64,000 nt of DNA from an uncultured Clostridia bacterium (GTDB lineage: Bacteria > Bacillota > Clostridia > TANB77 > CAG-508), in contig CALXVM010000006.1 in NCBI GenBank assembly GCA_944392105.1, forward strand, positions 1-64,000, written 5' to 3'. Below are positions 34,180 through 42,652 of the stretch, piece after piece. The stretch's first letter is position 1, and every line of letters begins with the position of its first letter. Below the pieces are notes generated by a model, which saw only the letters and a program-made list of their open reading frames with translations, did no database searches and had not been told where the DNA came from. Made by a program: the position numbers and the translations under genes.

Positions 34180-35493
34180 CTATACAGCTTGTTTACAATT
34201 GTATTTAAGTTTATCAGCTTCATAAAAATTTTTTTGTCCATAAATAGATAGTATCAAGGCAATTGATATCATATAAATAATTATATTAGCACTGTCATGT
34301 GTTATAAAAGGCATGTTTGTTATTCCTATGTTTATTATTCCAAGTATAGTAAACAAATTTAAGATAGACTGTATAAATATAAAAGACCCCAATCCAATAA
34401 TTAACAGCTTGCCATATCCATCTTTTACTGCCTTATAGCTAAATATAATTTTTATAGCCAACAAAGTAAATACAATAACTATAAAAATACCCAAAATTTT
34501 ACCATATTGTTCTATTAAGTATACAAAAGAATAATTAGAAAAATTCATATAATAATAATTTGTATCTATATTCTTTTCCATATCAGAAGTTCCTATTATT
34601 TTTGAATTATTTAATCTATCTTGCATGTAGGAAAGTTCCAAGTCTGGATTTAACATTCTCAATAGTAAGTGTGGTTTAGCAAATGCTACATTTAAAATAG
34701 TTATAGTAAGTATTACTAGTATTATGGGAATCACAAACTTCTTATATTTTTTTATATCTAATGTAGAAATTTTAATTATTGATAATATCATATATATAAT
34801 TAACGTTGTAATCAAAAGCATGCTATCATTAGAAAGATATATTAAAAGTATAGATAATGCTGTAAAAGTTGTACATATTACTAAATTTTTCTTATCATTT
34901 ATGTTTAAATTATTCATAAATGAAGAGAAAGATATAATATATAAAAATGTAGATATAAGGTTTAAATTTATATGTAAATTATTCAATACGTCGAATTTAT
35001 CATTATTATACAAATAAATATTAGAAATATTTATCAATACTCCCAAAATCCATATTCCAATATAAATCTTTTGCATTTTTTTATAATTAGAAAAATATAA
35101 TAATATAGAAATAATAAAACCAATTATGATATATGCAATATTTCTATAAATATATTGTTTACTCCCTACTTCGCTTGCCACAGATGTAACTAATAAAATA
35201 TTTATTAATGTTAATAATATAAAAATAATTAACATTTTCCAGTCCAATTTTCTTTTATAAACTTTGTTAAAACTCTTACTTATTTCATTAGGTGCTCCTA
35301 GGTCTTCCAAAGCTAGCTTTTCTGCTTCTTCATTGTTTACTCCCATATCGATATAATTTTTCTTTCCCTCTAATATATGCTCATATAATTCATTTTTTAC
35401 AGATTCTCTTATTGGAGAATACTTTATATTATCACATATATTCTCAAGAAACTCTTGGGAATCCTTACTTATGTTCAAACGAAACACCTCCAA
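34180..35493 (-). CDS. HAAS-SEDS fusion membrane protein (FtsW/RodA-like)
   Basis: The 437-residue protein starts with an HAAS-type domain (about residues 1-80, ELYEHILEGKKNYIDMGVNNEEAEKLALEDLG). About ten transmembrane segments follow, and their last part aligns with FtsW/RodA: YLIEQYGKILGI, then LGIINIGITNMPFITHDSANIIIYM against RodA GLLPITGIPLPFVSYGGSSMVTNL. In SEDS polymerases the loop TDFIYSVIGEE carries the catalytic Asp; here the matching stretch is NYSFVYLIEQY, with no Asp. It may be a non-catalytic SEDS relative. It overlaps the padR gene by 29 bp. Confidence 0.7.
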   Translation of the reverse strand: MEVFRLNISKDSQEFLENICDNIKYSPIRESVKNELYEHILEGKKNYIDMGVNNEEAEKLALEDLGAPNEISKSFNKVYKRKLDWKMLIIFILLTLINILLVTSVASEVGSKQYIYRNIAYIIIGFIISILLYFSNYKKMQKIYIGIWILGVLINISNIYLYNNDKFDVLNNLHINLNLISTFLYIISFSSFMNNLNINDKKNLVICTTFTALSILLIYLSNDSMLLITTLIIYMILSIIKISTLDIKKYKKFVIPIILVILTITILNVAFAKPHLLLRMLNPDLELSYMQDRLNNSKIIGTSDMEKNIDTNYYYMNFSNYSFVYLIEQYGKILGIFIVIVFTLLAIKIIFSYKAVKDGYGKLLIIGLGSFIFIQSILNLFTILGIINIGITNMPFITHDSANIIIYMISIALILSIYGQKNFYEADKLKYNCKQAV

Positions 35494-35809
35494 TTATGTT
35501 ATTAATGCAATTAGAGTATTTTTTCCATTCTTGTTTTTCTTTTTTTAAAAGTAATTTACCATTTTCAGTTATATAATAATACTTTTTCTTTCTTTTGCTT
35601 TCACTTTCTTCCCAATAAGAACTTATAAGTTCATCTTTTTCTAAAGAATGTAATATAGGGTATAGACATCCCTCCTTTAGTGAAAAATAATTTTGAGATA
35701 ATTCTTTTAATTCTTGAATCAGTTGATATCCATACATATCTTTTTTTCCAAGTAAGCTTAATAGTATCATCTTAATATCGCTCCTATTAAAATTGTAGGT
35801 CTTGCTCAT
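35465..35809 (-). CDS. PadR-family transcriptional regulator
   Basis: A 114-residue winged-helix repressor: IKMILLSLLGKKDMYGYQLIQELKELS, then EGCLYPILHSLEKDELISSYWEESESKRKKKYYYITENGKLLL, the standard PadR wing, and a short C-terminal dimerisation helix. It is translationally coupled to the HAAS-SEDS gene (29-bp overlap), the common PadR-HAAS pairing. The AT-rich inverted repeats directly upstream probably are its own operator. The effector is unknown. Confidence 0.92.
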   Translation of the reverse strand: MSKTYNFNRSDIKMILLSLLGKKDMYGYQLIQELKELSQNYFSLKEGCLYPILHSLEKDELISSYWEESESKRKKKYYYITENGKLLLKKEKQEWKKYSNCINNIIGGVSFEHK

Positions 35810-35825
35810 TTAATCCCTCCTTTAT

Positions 35826-35880
35826 ATACATAGAATATATATACATATAATATCTATGTATAGAATATATATTATTTATA
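35826..35880 (-). promoter_or_regulatory. Repeated operator upstream of padR
   Basis: Two similar stretches, ATACATAGAATATATATAC and ATGTATAGAATATATATTA, flank a TATAATATCTATG core, giving both direct and inverted ATAC/GTAT symmetry over about 50 bp. This is consistent with a PadR autoregulatory operator overlapping the promoter. Confidence 0.45.
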
Positions 35881-35914
35881 CATTAAAGTCAATACAAAAG
35901 TAAAAAATATCTAA

Positions 35915-35942
35915 TAGAGGGATACCTTATTGGTATCCCTCT
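35915..35942 (-). terminator. Terminator of the phosphorylase operon
   Basis: AGAGGGATACC and GGTATCCCTCT form a perfect 11-bp stem with a TTATT loop. The stem overlaps the stop codon region of the phosphorylase gene, and ATATTTTTTAC follows on the minus strand. Confidence 0.85.
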
Positions 35943-37197
35943 ACTCTATTTCATATACATTTCTTAAATCTATAACTGCCTTTTCTGTAAGTTCTTCGTT
36001 ATTTCCATGTATGTATGCTAGTATATCTCCTATTTCTACATTATTTCCTACTTTTTTGTTTAGCTCAATTCCTACTTCTTTTATTATTTCATCTTCTTTG
36101 CGTAATCTTCCTGCACCTAGCTTCATAGCTATTTTTCCTACTTCTTCTGCATTAAGTTTATTTACTATACCGCTTTTAGTAGCTATAACAGGTAATTTAT
36201 ATTTAGCTTTTGGGAATTTTTCTAAATCTTCAATATAAGAAGCATCTCCACCTTGTTTTACAACTAATTCTTTAAATTTACTTAAAGCCTCTCCGTTTTC
36301 TATTTGCTCTAACATTTTTACTTTATTTTCTTCTAAATCGTCACCTTTTCCTGCTAGTTTTATCATATTAGCACCTAATAGTAGCACAACTTCCTTTACA
36401 TCTTCTTGCCAGTGTCCATTTAACGCTTCTATTGCCTCTATTACTTCCAAAGTATTGCCTACATATTTTCCAAGTGGTTGATCCATATTTGTTATAACTG
36501 CTACTGTTTCTCTTTCTGCTAGCTTACCCATTTTCTCCATAGTTTCTGCTAGTTTTTTAGCGTTTTCTTTAGTTTTCATAAAGGCTCCGCTTCCACAAGT
36601 TACGTCTAATACTATTTTATTTGCTCCTGAAGCAATTTTCTTACTCATTATGCTAGATGCAATTAAAGGTATACTTTCTACACAGTTAATACTATCTCTT
36701 AATGCATATATTTTCTTATCTGCAGGTGCTAAGTTTGCAGTTTGTGTAATTAAACTAATTCCTATTTCTTTTACATTTTCTATAAATTGCTTTTCGTCTA
36801 AAACTACATTATATCCTGGTATAGCTTCTAACTTATCCGCGGTTCCTCCAGTATATCCTAAGCCTCTTCCAGACATCTTCGCAACAGGTATTCCTAAAGA
36901 AGCTATAATTGGAGCTAATATTAAAGTAACCTTGTCTCCAATTCCACCTGTACTATGTTTATCTACAACAATGCCAAGTTCTGATAAATCTAAAATGTCT
37001 CCAGAGTTTGCCATTGCTAAAGTTAAATTAGTTATTTCTTCTTCATCCATCCCATTCATATAAATTGCCATAACCAATGCAGCAGCTTGGTAATCTGTTA
37101 TGTTTCCATTTGTGTAATTATTAACAAAATATTCAATTTGTTCCTTAGATAATTTGTGTCCATCTCTTTTAATTTCAATTATATCTTGAATATTCAC
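35941..37197 (-). CDS. Pyrimidine-nucleoside/thymidine phosphorylase
   Basis: Reversible phosphorolysis of pyrimidine nucleosides in nucleoside salvage. The 418 residues have the phosphorylase signature MSGRGLGYTGGTADKLEAIPGYN and the phosphate-binding KHSTGGIGDKVTLILAPI. RDSINCVESIPLIASSIMSKKIASGA and the C-terminal ILAYIHGNNEEL are also conserved. Length and the N-terminal DIIEIKRDGHKLSKEQI match the Firmicutes Pdp type. The stop codon is inside the terminator. It overlaps the HAD gene by 4 bp, so the two are coupled. Confidence 0.95.
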   Translation of the reverse strand: MNIQDIIEIKRDGHKLSKEQIEYFVNNYTNGNITDYQAAALVMAIYMNGMDEEEITNLTLAMANSGDILDLSELGIVVDKHSTGGIGDKVTLILAPIIASLGIPVAKMSGRGLGYTGGTADKLEAIPGYNVVLDEKQFIENVKEIGISLITQTANLAPADKKIYALRDSINCVESIPLIASSIMSKKIASGANKIVLDVTCGSGAFMKTKENAKKLAETMEKMGKLAERETVAVITNMDQPLGKYVGNTLEVIEAIEALNGHWQEDVKEVVLLLGANMIKLAGKGDDLEENKVKMLEQIENGEALSKFKELVVKQGGDASYIEDLEKFPKAKYKLPVIATKSGIVNKLNAEEVGKIAMKLGAGRLRKEDEIIKEVGIELNKKVGNNVEIGDILAYIHGNNEELTEKAVIDLRNVYEIE

Positions 37198-37796
37198 TTT
37201 AGTTTTCCTCCTAGTTCATTTATAAGATTTTCATAGTTTGTGTACTGGATTCCTATCATTCCTAGCTCATTAGCTTTCTCTATATTGTGTAATTTATCAT
37301 CTATAAAAATACATTCATTAGGTTTCAAGTTATATTTAGAAAACAACAAATCATATATTTCTTTATGTGGTTTTCCTATATGAGCTTCATAAGAATACAC
37401 GGCTCCCTTAGTTTTCTTTTCGAAGTCATATATTTCTTTAAAACTATCCATTGTTTCTTTTGTAATGTTCGAAAGTAGATATATATTATACGTATTTGCT
37501 AGTTTCTTTAATAAATCTGTATTTTCTTTAATTTCATATGTAATATGTTTAGTATTCTCTTTAAGAATTAATAACTCAAATTCTTCCATATATTCTGGAT
37601 TTTGATTAATTAGTCTTTCTAATATTTCTGCATTTTCTATATTTCCATCTAAATAATCTCTCCATTCTTTTGTATGTACTAATATTTCATGAGCTTTGTC
37701 AAGATTTTCTATTGAAATATTAACTTTTTCTGCATAATTATTTGGATTATAACCTACTAAAACAGCACCTATATCAAATACAATATTTTTAATCAT
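37194..37796 (-). CDS. HAD-superfamily hydrolase, YihX-like
   Basis: A 200-residue phosphatase-type protein. Motif I is VFDIGAVLVGYNP; the usual DxDxT/V is DIGAV, as in the glucose-1-phosphatase/epoxide-hydrolase-like HAD group. Motif II is YLLSN, and motifs III/IV are KPHKEIYDLL and CIFIDDKLHNIEKANELGM. The helical cap lies between residues about 18 and 80. Coupling to the nucleoside phosphorylase suggests a role with sugar phosphates, but the substrate cannot be read from sequence. Confidence 0.88.
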   Translation of the reverse strand: MIKNIVFDIGAVLVGYNPNNYAEKVNISIENLDKAHEILVHTKEWRDYLDGNIENAEILERLINQNPEYMEEFELLILKENTKHITYEIKENTDLLKKLANTYNIYLLSNITKETMDSFKEIYDFEKKTKGAVYSYEAHIGKPHKEIYDLLFSKYNLKPNECIFIDDKLHNIEKANELGMIGIQYTNYENLINELGGKLK

Positions 37797-37885
37797 AACA
37801 TCTCTCGTATTAGTTATACGAAACTCCTTTCTAAATTATATATATTTAATTATTTTATATATTGTTCATCTAAATTTATAATGTA

Positions 37886-38569
37886 TTATTCATTTATAAA
37901 ATTCTTTACAAAGCTTAACCTATGAAGTGGGCATATTCCATATTCTTTAATAGCTTGAATATGTGATGCTGTACCATAGCCTTTATGTTTTGCAAATCCA
38001 TATTGTGGATATACCTCATCCCATTGTCTCATTATTCTATCCCTTGTTACTTTTGCTATAATTGAGGCTGCTGCTATTGAGTAGCTAAGTGCATCTCCAT
38101 GTATAATTGATTTATATGGAATGCTGTCTGTATCTATTTTTGTTAGTGCATCTACAAAAATAACATCTGGCTTTTCATATCCGCTTCCATTTTCTTTTAA
38201 ATTTTTTTCTAATTCTTTTATACTGCGTGTAAGCCCTTCTTTAGTTGCATTTAGTATATTAATTTCATCAATTTCTTTTTGGTCTATTATGCCTACACCA
38301 TAGCCAATTGCTTCTTCTAAAATTAAACCATATAACTTTTCTCTCTTCTTTTCTGAAACCTTTTTAGAGTCATTAATTCCTTCTATAAAAGAGTTTTCTG
38401 GCATAATAACAGACGCAACAACCACTGGTCCTGCTAATGGTCCGCGTCCTGCTTCGTCAATTCCTGCAATTAGTTTTAGCCCTTTTGCATAAAATTCTCT
38501 ATCTATTTTTTTTAATTCATTTAATCTTGCTTCTTCTTTTTCTTTCATTATTAATCTCTTTCCTTGCAT
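37886..38569 (-). CDS. rnhB: Ribonuclease HII
   Basis: Removes RNA from RNA-DNA hybrids and single ribonucleotides. It is 227 residues, with the first catalytic Asp-Glu in LIAGIDEAGRGPLAGPVVVA (about residues 33-52), a later Asp in DVIFVDALTKID, and the Asp of SIIAKVTRDRIM. YPQYGFAKHKGYGTASHI is the conserved substrate-contact block. The N-terminal 25 residues are charged and could be partly untranslated. It follows a pilin-like gene with a two-base gap. Confidence 0.96.
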   Translation of the reverse strand: MQGKRLIMKEKEEARLNELKKIDREFYAKGLKLIAGIDEAGRGPLAGPVVVASVIMPENSFIEGINDSKKVSEKKREKLYGLILEEAIGYGVGIIDQKEIDEINILNATKEGLTRSIKELEKNLKENGSGYEKPDVIFVDALTKIDTDSIPYKSIIHGDALSYSIAAASIIAKVTRDRIMRQWDEVYPQYGFAKHKGYGTASHIQAIKEYGICPLHRLSFVKNFINE

Positions 38570-38571
38570 AA

Positions 38572-39054
38572 TTAATTTTCTAACTTCTCTATATCGGTTA
38601 ATTTGTAATAAGTTTGCCCATCTGTCGCGGTATATCCTTTTGTAGTAATTATGTCATTAGTTTTATAGTCCACTATATAGTACATTCCATTTTCCATTTG
38701 TATATTACTTAATTCCAAATCTTTTAAATCTTGCTCTTTTAATACATAAAAATCGCTATCTTTAGACTCTGAATCTATAATTTGCTTTTCTAAAAATGCT
38801 TTTATAACTTCATCTTCTTTCATATCAGCAAGTTTTGTTCCTGTTAATTTTGCATCTTTTTCCTTCATATCTACATGCTGAGAAACTAATTCTACTTTTC
38901 CTTGTATTAATAATAAATTTGTTTTTAAAGTTTCCAAATTTTCTTTAGATATTTGCATCCTTGCAAAATAAATAACAGCAAAAACTATAAGTGCTATTAA
39001 TACTATTATAAAAATCATTGCTATATATGTTAGTCCATCTTCTTTTTTTAACAT
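38572..39054 (-). CDS. Prepilin-like single-span protein, unknown
   Basis: A 160-residue protein with a short charged leader ending KKEDG followed by LTYIAMIFIIVLIALIVFAVIYFA, which fits a class III (prepilin peptidase) signal with a cleavage after Gly. The mature part has an amphipathic helix and a small C-terminal domain (MYYIVDYKTNDIITTKGYTATDGQTYYKL). It lacks the Glu at mature position 5 seen in true type IV pilins. It is probably a pseudopilin-like surface or secretion component; the function is unknown. Co-transcribed with rnhB. Confidence 0.6.
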   Translation of the reverse strand: MLKKEDGLTYIAMIFIIVLIALIVFAVIYFARMQISKENLETLKTNLLLIQGKVELVSQHVDMKEKDAKLTGTKLADMKEDEVIKAFLEKQIIDSESKDSDFYVLKEQDLKDLELSNIQMENGMYYIVDYKTNDIITTKGYTATDGQTYYKLTDIEKLEN

Positions 39055-39175
39055 TGCTATTCCTCTCTTTGAATAATTTTATACTATACTTTTTATATAT
39101 TGTCTAATGCTACTAAAAAATTAACTTCTTTATATTATACATATATCTTGAACTTTTTTCAATATTGTCACATTT

Positions 39176-39203
39176 TTTTCACAAAACTCTTGTATGATAT
39201 AAT
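39176..39203 (+). promoter_or_regulatory. Putative htrA promoter
   Basis: A perfect TATAAT at 39198-39203 is preceded at 16 bp by TTTTCA, a weak -35. The leader to the ATG at 39265 is about 55 nt and contains GAAAGGAGAA. Confidence 0.45.
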
Positions 39204-39264
39204 TGTTTTAGGTTAATATATATTTATTATAAATACTTGAGTAACATCAAGAAAGGAGAATTTT

Positions 39265-40830
39265 ATGGAACAAAATAATACAAACGAAAATCAAAATAAG
39301 ACTGAAAATTTGAATACAAATTCAAACACAAATGAAAATAAGAATTTATTAAATAATAATTCAAACGTAAATTCTAACTCAAATTCAAGTCAAAATCAGT
39401 TTGGAAATTCCACAACTAACTCACAAAATGTGAATTATCAATCTAATTATAATATAGGCGGAGTTCAGAATTCAAATAATGGAAATTATCATAATAATTT
39501 CCAAAACTATAATAATTTTAATTCTGCAAACAATAATGTAAATTCGGCAAATACTAACTATAATAATACAAATAATAATTTTAACAATGCAAATAACAAT
39601 TTTAAAAATGGAAATTTTAACAGTAATTCTACATATCAGTCTATTAAACAACCTAAAGTAAAAAATAAAAATGGATCTGGATTTGGAAAAACTGTATTAG
39701 TACCATTTGTTTCTGGTCTTTTAGGTGCTGTAATTGTTGTTGGTACATGTGTTGGAGTTCCAGCTATAAGAAATGGTATTGCTAAACAAATTATAGGTAC
39801 TTCTAGTAGTAGTTCTTCTAATAGTTCATCTAGTACACCTATATTAAATACTCAACAAATTTCTTTGGAAGCTTATTCAGACACAGCAATAGCTGCAGCA
39901 AATAAAGTACTTCCTTCTATAGTAGGTATAAAAATAGAATTTGCTGTTAACTCTATTTTTAACCGTGGAACAAGCGTATCTTCTGCAGAAGGCTCTGGAA
40001 TTATTATTAGTGAAGATGGTTATATTTTAACAAATAACCATGTTGTAAATTCTTCTTCAAGTTCATCTTTCTATGAGGTAGAAGAAGCAAGCAAAGTTAC
40101 AGTAAAATTATATAATGACGACACAGAATATGAAGCTAAAATAATTGGTACAGATGAGCAGACCGATTTAGCTGTTATAAAAATAGACAAAACAGGTCTA
40201 ACAGCAGCTGAACTTGGAGACTCAGACGGAGTTCAAGTTGGTGAATTTGCAATGGCAATAGGTAATCCTCTAGGATTAAGTAGTAGTGTTACATCTGGTA
40301 TAATAAGTGCTGTAAACAGAGAAGTTACAGACGAAGATGGAAATACTTATGTAGCAATTCAAACAGATGCATCAATTAATGCTGGTAATAGTGGTGGAGC
40401 TTTAGTAAATAGTCAAGGTCAAGTAATAGGCGTTAACACATTAAAACTATCTGGAACTGGTGTAGAAGGTGTTGGATTTGCAATCCCAATTAATTCAACT
40501 AAAGATATTACAGACCAATTAATTAAATACAATAAAGTTAAAAGACCTTACATTGGAATTGGTGGAATCGAATTAGACGAAGAAACAGCAAGAGTAAATA
40601 ACTTAGTAGTTGGTATATATGTAAAACAACTTGAAGACTTCTCGGCTGCCGAAAAAGGCGGAGTTAAAGTAGGTGACGTAATTACAGAAGTAGATGGACA
40701 AAAAGTTACAACAATGGACGAAGTAAATGAAATAAAAAACAAGAAAGAAATTGGAGACGAACTTAAATTAAAAGTATACCGTAATGGAAAATATATAGAC
40801 TTAACAATTACACTTCAAGAACAACCTTAA
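39265..40830 (+). CDS. HtrA/DegP-like membrane-anchored serine protease
   Basis: Cell-surface quality-control protease of 521 residues. Residues 1-125 are an exceptionally Asn-rich cytoplasmic segment; one transmembrane helix lies at about 143-165. The trypsin-like domain has His259 (TNNHVV), Asp301 (TDLAVIK) and Ser376 (GNSGGALV), a complete triad. A C-terminal PDZ domain (about 425-515) contains GVKVGDVITEVDGQKV. The Asn-rich tail is unusual; HtrA proteins normally have a short N-terminus. Start after GAAAGGAGAA. Confidence 0.96.
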   Translation: MEQNNTNENQNKTENLNTNSNTNENKNLLNNNSNVNSNSNSSQNQFGNSTTNSQNVNYQSNYNIGGVQNSNNGNYHNNFQNYNNFNSANNNVNSANTNYNNTNNNFNNANNNFKNGNFNSNSTYQSIKQPKVKNKNGSGFGKTVLVPFVSGLLGAVIVVGTCVGVPAIRNGIAKQIIGTSSSSSSNSSSSTPILNTQQISLEAYSDTAIAAANKVLPSIVGIKIEFAVNSIFNRGTSVSSAEGSGIIISEDGYILTNNHVVNSSSSSSFYEVEEASKVTVKLYNDDTEYEAKIIGTDEQTDLAVIKIDKTGLTAAELGDSDGVQVGEFAMAIGNPLGLSSSVTSGIISAVNREVTDEDGNTYVAIQTDASINAGNSGGALVNSQGQVIGVNTLKLSGTGVEGVGFAIPINSTKDITDQLIKYNKVKRPYIGIGGIELDEETARVNNLVVGIYVKQLEDFSAAEKGGVKVGDVITEVDGQKVTTMDEVNEIKNKKEIGDELKLKVYRNGKYIDLTITLQEQP

Positions 40831-40871
40831 GCTTAAACATTTAATTTAGATATATTGTTCGTATTGTTAAC

Positions 40872-40898
40872 AAACCCCAGAAAAAATTTCTGGGGTTT
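40872..40898 (+). terminator. htrA terminator
   Basis: AAACCCCAGAAA and TTTCTGGGGTTT form a perfect 12-bp stem with an AAA loop, about 40 nt after the stop codon. Confidence 0.9.
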
Positions 40899-41031
40899 AA
40901 ATAAAAATGTAATATTTATTATACAAATTATATATGATATTATTTTTAATTAATAAAATCTTTAATATTTCTTTTCATACAAATCACATACAGTTCACAA
41001 AATGGACAAATTTATTAGTTATAATACAATT

Positions 41032-41130
41032 ATAGTTGATAAATAAGTTACTCCGTTATCAACTAAAAAAGAAAAACATCCCCTTTTATTTTCGAAAGAG
41101 ATTCTCGTACGGCTGAGAATCTCTTTTTAC
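41032..41130 (+). ncRNA. Candidate small RNA with terminator
   Basis: TATAAT at 41020-41025 is followed by a GTTGATAA...TTATCAAC hairpin (41035-41063). After an unstructured A/C-rich stretch comes AAAGAGATTCTC-GTACGGCT-GAGAATCTCTTT (41095-41126) ending in T. The -35 region is poor and no family is recognised, so this is only a candidate about 95 nt long. Confidence 0.3.
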
Positions 41131-41160
41131 GCTTTAATATAAACAATTAAATACAGAAAG

Positions 41161-41324
41161 AGAGAAATGATAAACAAATTCGATAGCGCCGCGCAGCGAC
41201 CAAACGTAGCGTAAGCGAAGTGCGATTGGAGCAACTTTCTTTCCAATAAAATAAAAATGCAATTTTTATTTTATTGATTAGTTGTTGCGACCAGCAAGGC
41301 GCAAGAATTGTTTATCATTTCTCT
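41161..41324. repeat. MITE-like palindromic element
   Basis: Ends AGAGAAATGATAAACAA (41161-41177) and its exact reverse complement (41308-41324). Inside, GCGCC/GGCGC and GCAAC/GTTGC continue the pairing, and the centre is a perfect 15-bp stem (41244-41258 with 41262-41276) with a GCA loop. A G+C-rich tract (about 41185-41225, with GCGCCGCGCAGCG) differs strongly from the surroundings. No coding capacity. Confidence 0.75.
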
Positions 41325-41352
41325 TTATTTACGTTTAATAATTTATCTTAAT

Positions 41353-42339
41353 CTACTTGTATAAATAATTTTGTGGGTTTACACATTGCCCATTTAATTG
41401 TATCTCAAAGTGTAAATGGTTACCTGTTGAGTTACCTGTTGAACCAACTGCTGCAATTACATCTCCTGCTTCTACTTTTTCTCCAACATTAACATATAAT
41501 TTACTACAGTGACCGTAATATACAACTACACCATTACCACTATCTATTTTAACTAAGTTACCATAGCTTCCTTGATATCCAGAAAATATAACTTTTCCAG
41601 AAGCTGCTGCCTTAATTGGAGTTCCTCCAGGTGCAGCTATGTCTAGTCCTCTATGTGCATAACTTCTTATTAACTCTCTGTTACCAAATCTTGATGTTAT
41701 TACACCAGATACTGGTTTAACAGCTAAATAGATACCGTTAATAGTTTGTTCTTTTCTTCTTTGTTCTTCCTCTTCTTTTTCTATTTGAGCTTCTATGGCA
41801 TCTGTAACTTCATTTCTTGCTGTTTTTATACTTACAGGTTGATATTCCTCATTGTTTATAGAATATACCTTTTGTATACCAACATTTCTTTTTTCGCCAT
41901 ATTTTTCTTCTATTTCATCTACTAAATTTTCTGCATCTTCTAATTTTTCTAAAACTGCTTCTTGCTTGTTATCTAAAGTAACAGCAAATCTTACATAAGT
42001 TCTTGTCGCATCATTTTCTAATTTTGCTATTATTTCATCTTCATTCGTGCTTTCTGATTTACTTAAGAAAGTTAATTTATATTGAGGTTCTTCTGCAAGC
42101 TCTACACTTTCTAAAGTAGCGTTTTCTGTTGTTAAAACTTCATTTTGTATTTTTTCTTCAAATGCTTTTCTATCTTTTACATATCCTATTTCTTCACCAG
42201 AAATAGAAACTTCTACTGCTATATTAAATTTTAATAAAATAATTGTAACTATTATAAACAAAGCTATTCCTACTATGCTCATAAGTTTTAAACCTTCTTT
42301 TGTGTAGTATTTTATTTGCTTGTTTAAAATACAATTCAC
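41353..42339 (-). CDS. Membrane-anchored M23 peptidase
   Basis: Cell-wall endopeptidase-like protein, 328 residues. A single transmembrane helix (about residues 20-40) precedes an extracytoplasmic stalk with coiled-coil character (about 60-205). A LytM domain follows: GVITSRFGNRE, YAHRGLDIAAPGGTPIKAAASGKVIF with the first His and Asp zinc ligands, YGHCSKLYV, and GNHLHFEIQLNG with the last His pair. All ligands are present, so it should be active rather than a divisome activator of the degenerate type. The GTG start has AGGAG unusually close to it. Confidence 0.93.
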   Translation of the reverse strand: MNCILNKQIKYYTKEGLKLMSIVGIALFIIVTIILLKFNIAVEVSISGEEIGYVKDRKAFEEKIQNEVLTTENATLESVELAEEPQYKLTFLSKSESTNEDEIIAKLENDATRTYVRFAVTLDNKQEAVLEKLEDAENLVDEIEEKYGEKRNVGIQKVYSINNEEYQPVSIKTARNEVTDAIEAQIEKEEEEQRRKEQTINGIYLAVKPVSGVITSRFGNRELIRSYAHRGLDIAAPGGTPIKAAASGKVIFSGYQGSYGNLVKIDSGNGVVVYYGHCSKLYVNVGEKVEAGDVIAAVGSTGNSTGNHLHFEIQLNGQCVNPQNYLYK

Positions 42340-42652
42340 ACTCCTTTTTTATGAACGCGACAATAACTATTATACCATATATTCTAAACAATTTCAAATA
42401 TACTATACTCTTGATTTTACATTTTGAGCAAATATTAGCTTTTTTGCCATTTCTCGATTTTAATTTATCCTATGAATTGCTCCGTTTTTCTTCGTTTTTC
42501 TCCGTTTTTCTCGTTTTTTCTTCACTTGACTTTTCCTTAAATTGCATCAATTACCGTAAAATACAATTTTATAAGAATATTGTGTTTATATAAATAAAAA
42601 ATACTTCGAAGAAAAATATCCCTAAAGTATTTTTTATTCTATCTTTTATGTT
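42340..42652. other. Spacer between smc and the M23 gene, with tandem 10-mers
   Basis: No gene. At 42481-42520 a 10-bp unit (TCCGTTTTTC, TTCGTTTTTC, TCCGTTTTTC, TCGTTTTTTC) is repeated four times. The smc terminator is at its right end. Confidence 0.6.
42596..42635 (-). terminator. Probable smc terminator
   Basis: AAAAATACTT and AAGTATTTTT form a 10-bp AT-rich stem around an 18-nt loop, just after the smc stop on the minus strand, with a T-rich 3' side. Confidence 0.5.

Larger units (their letters stand above)
40831..41352. other. Intergenic with three structured elements
   Basis: 522 bp without a gene. From left to right it holds the htrA terminator, a possible small RNA (two hairpins, the second terminator-like) and a 164-bp palindromic MITE-like element containing a G+C-rich tract. 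Confidence 0.7.
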
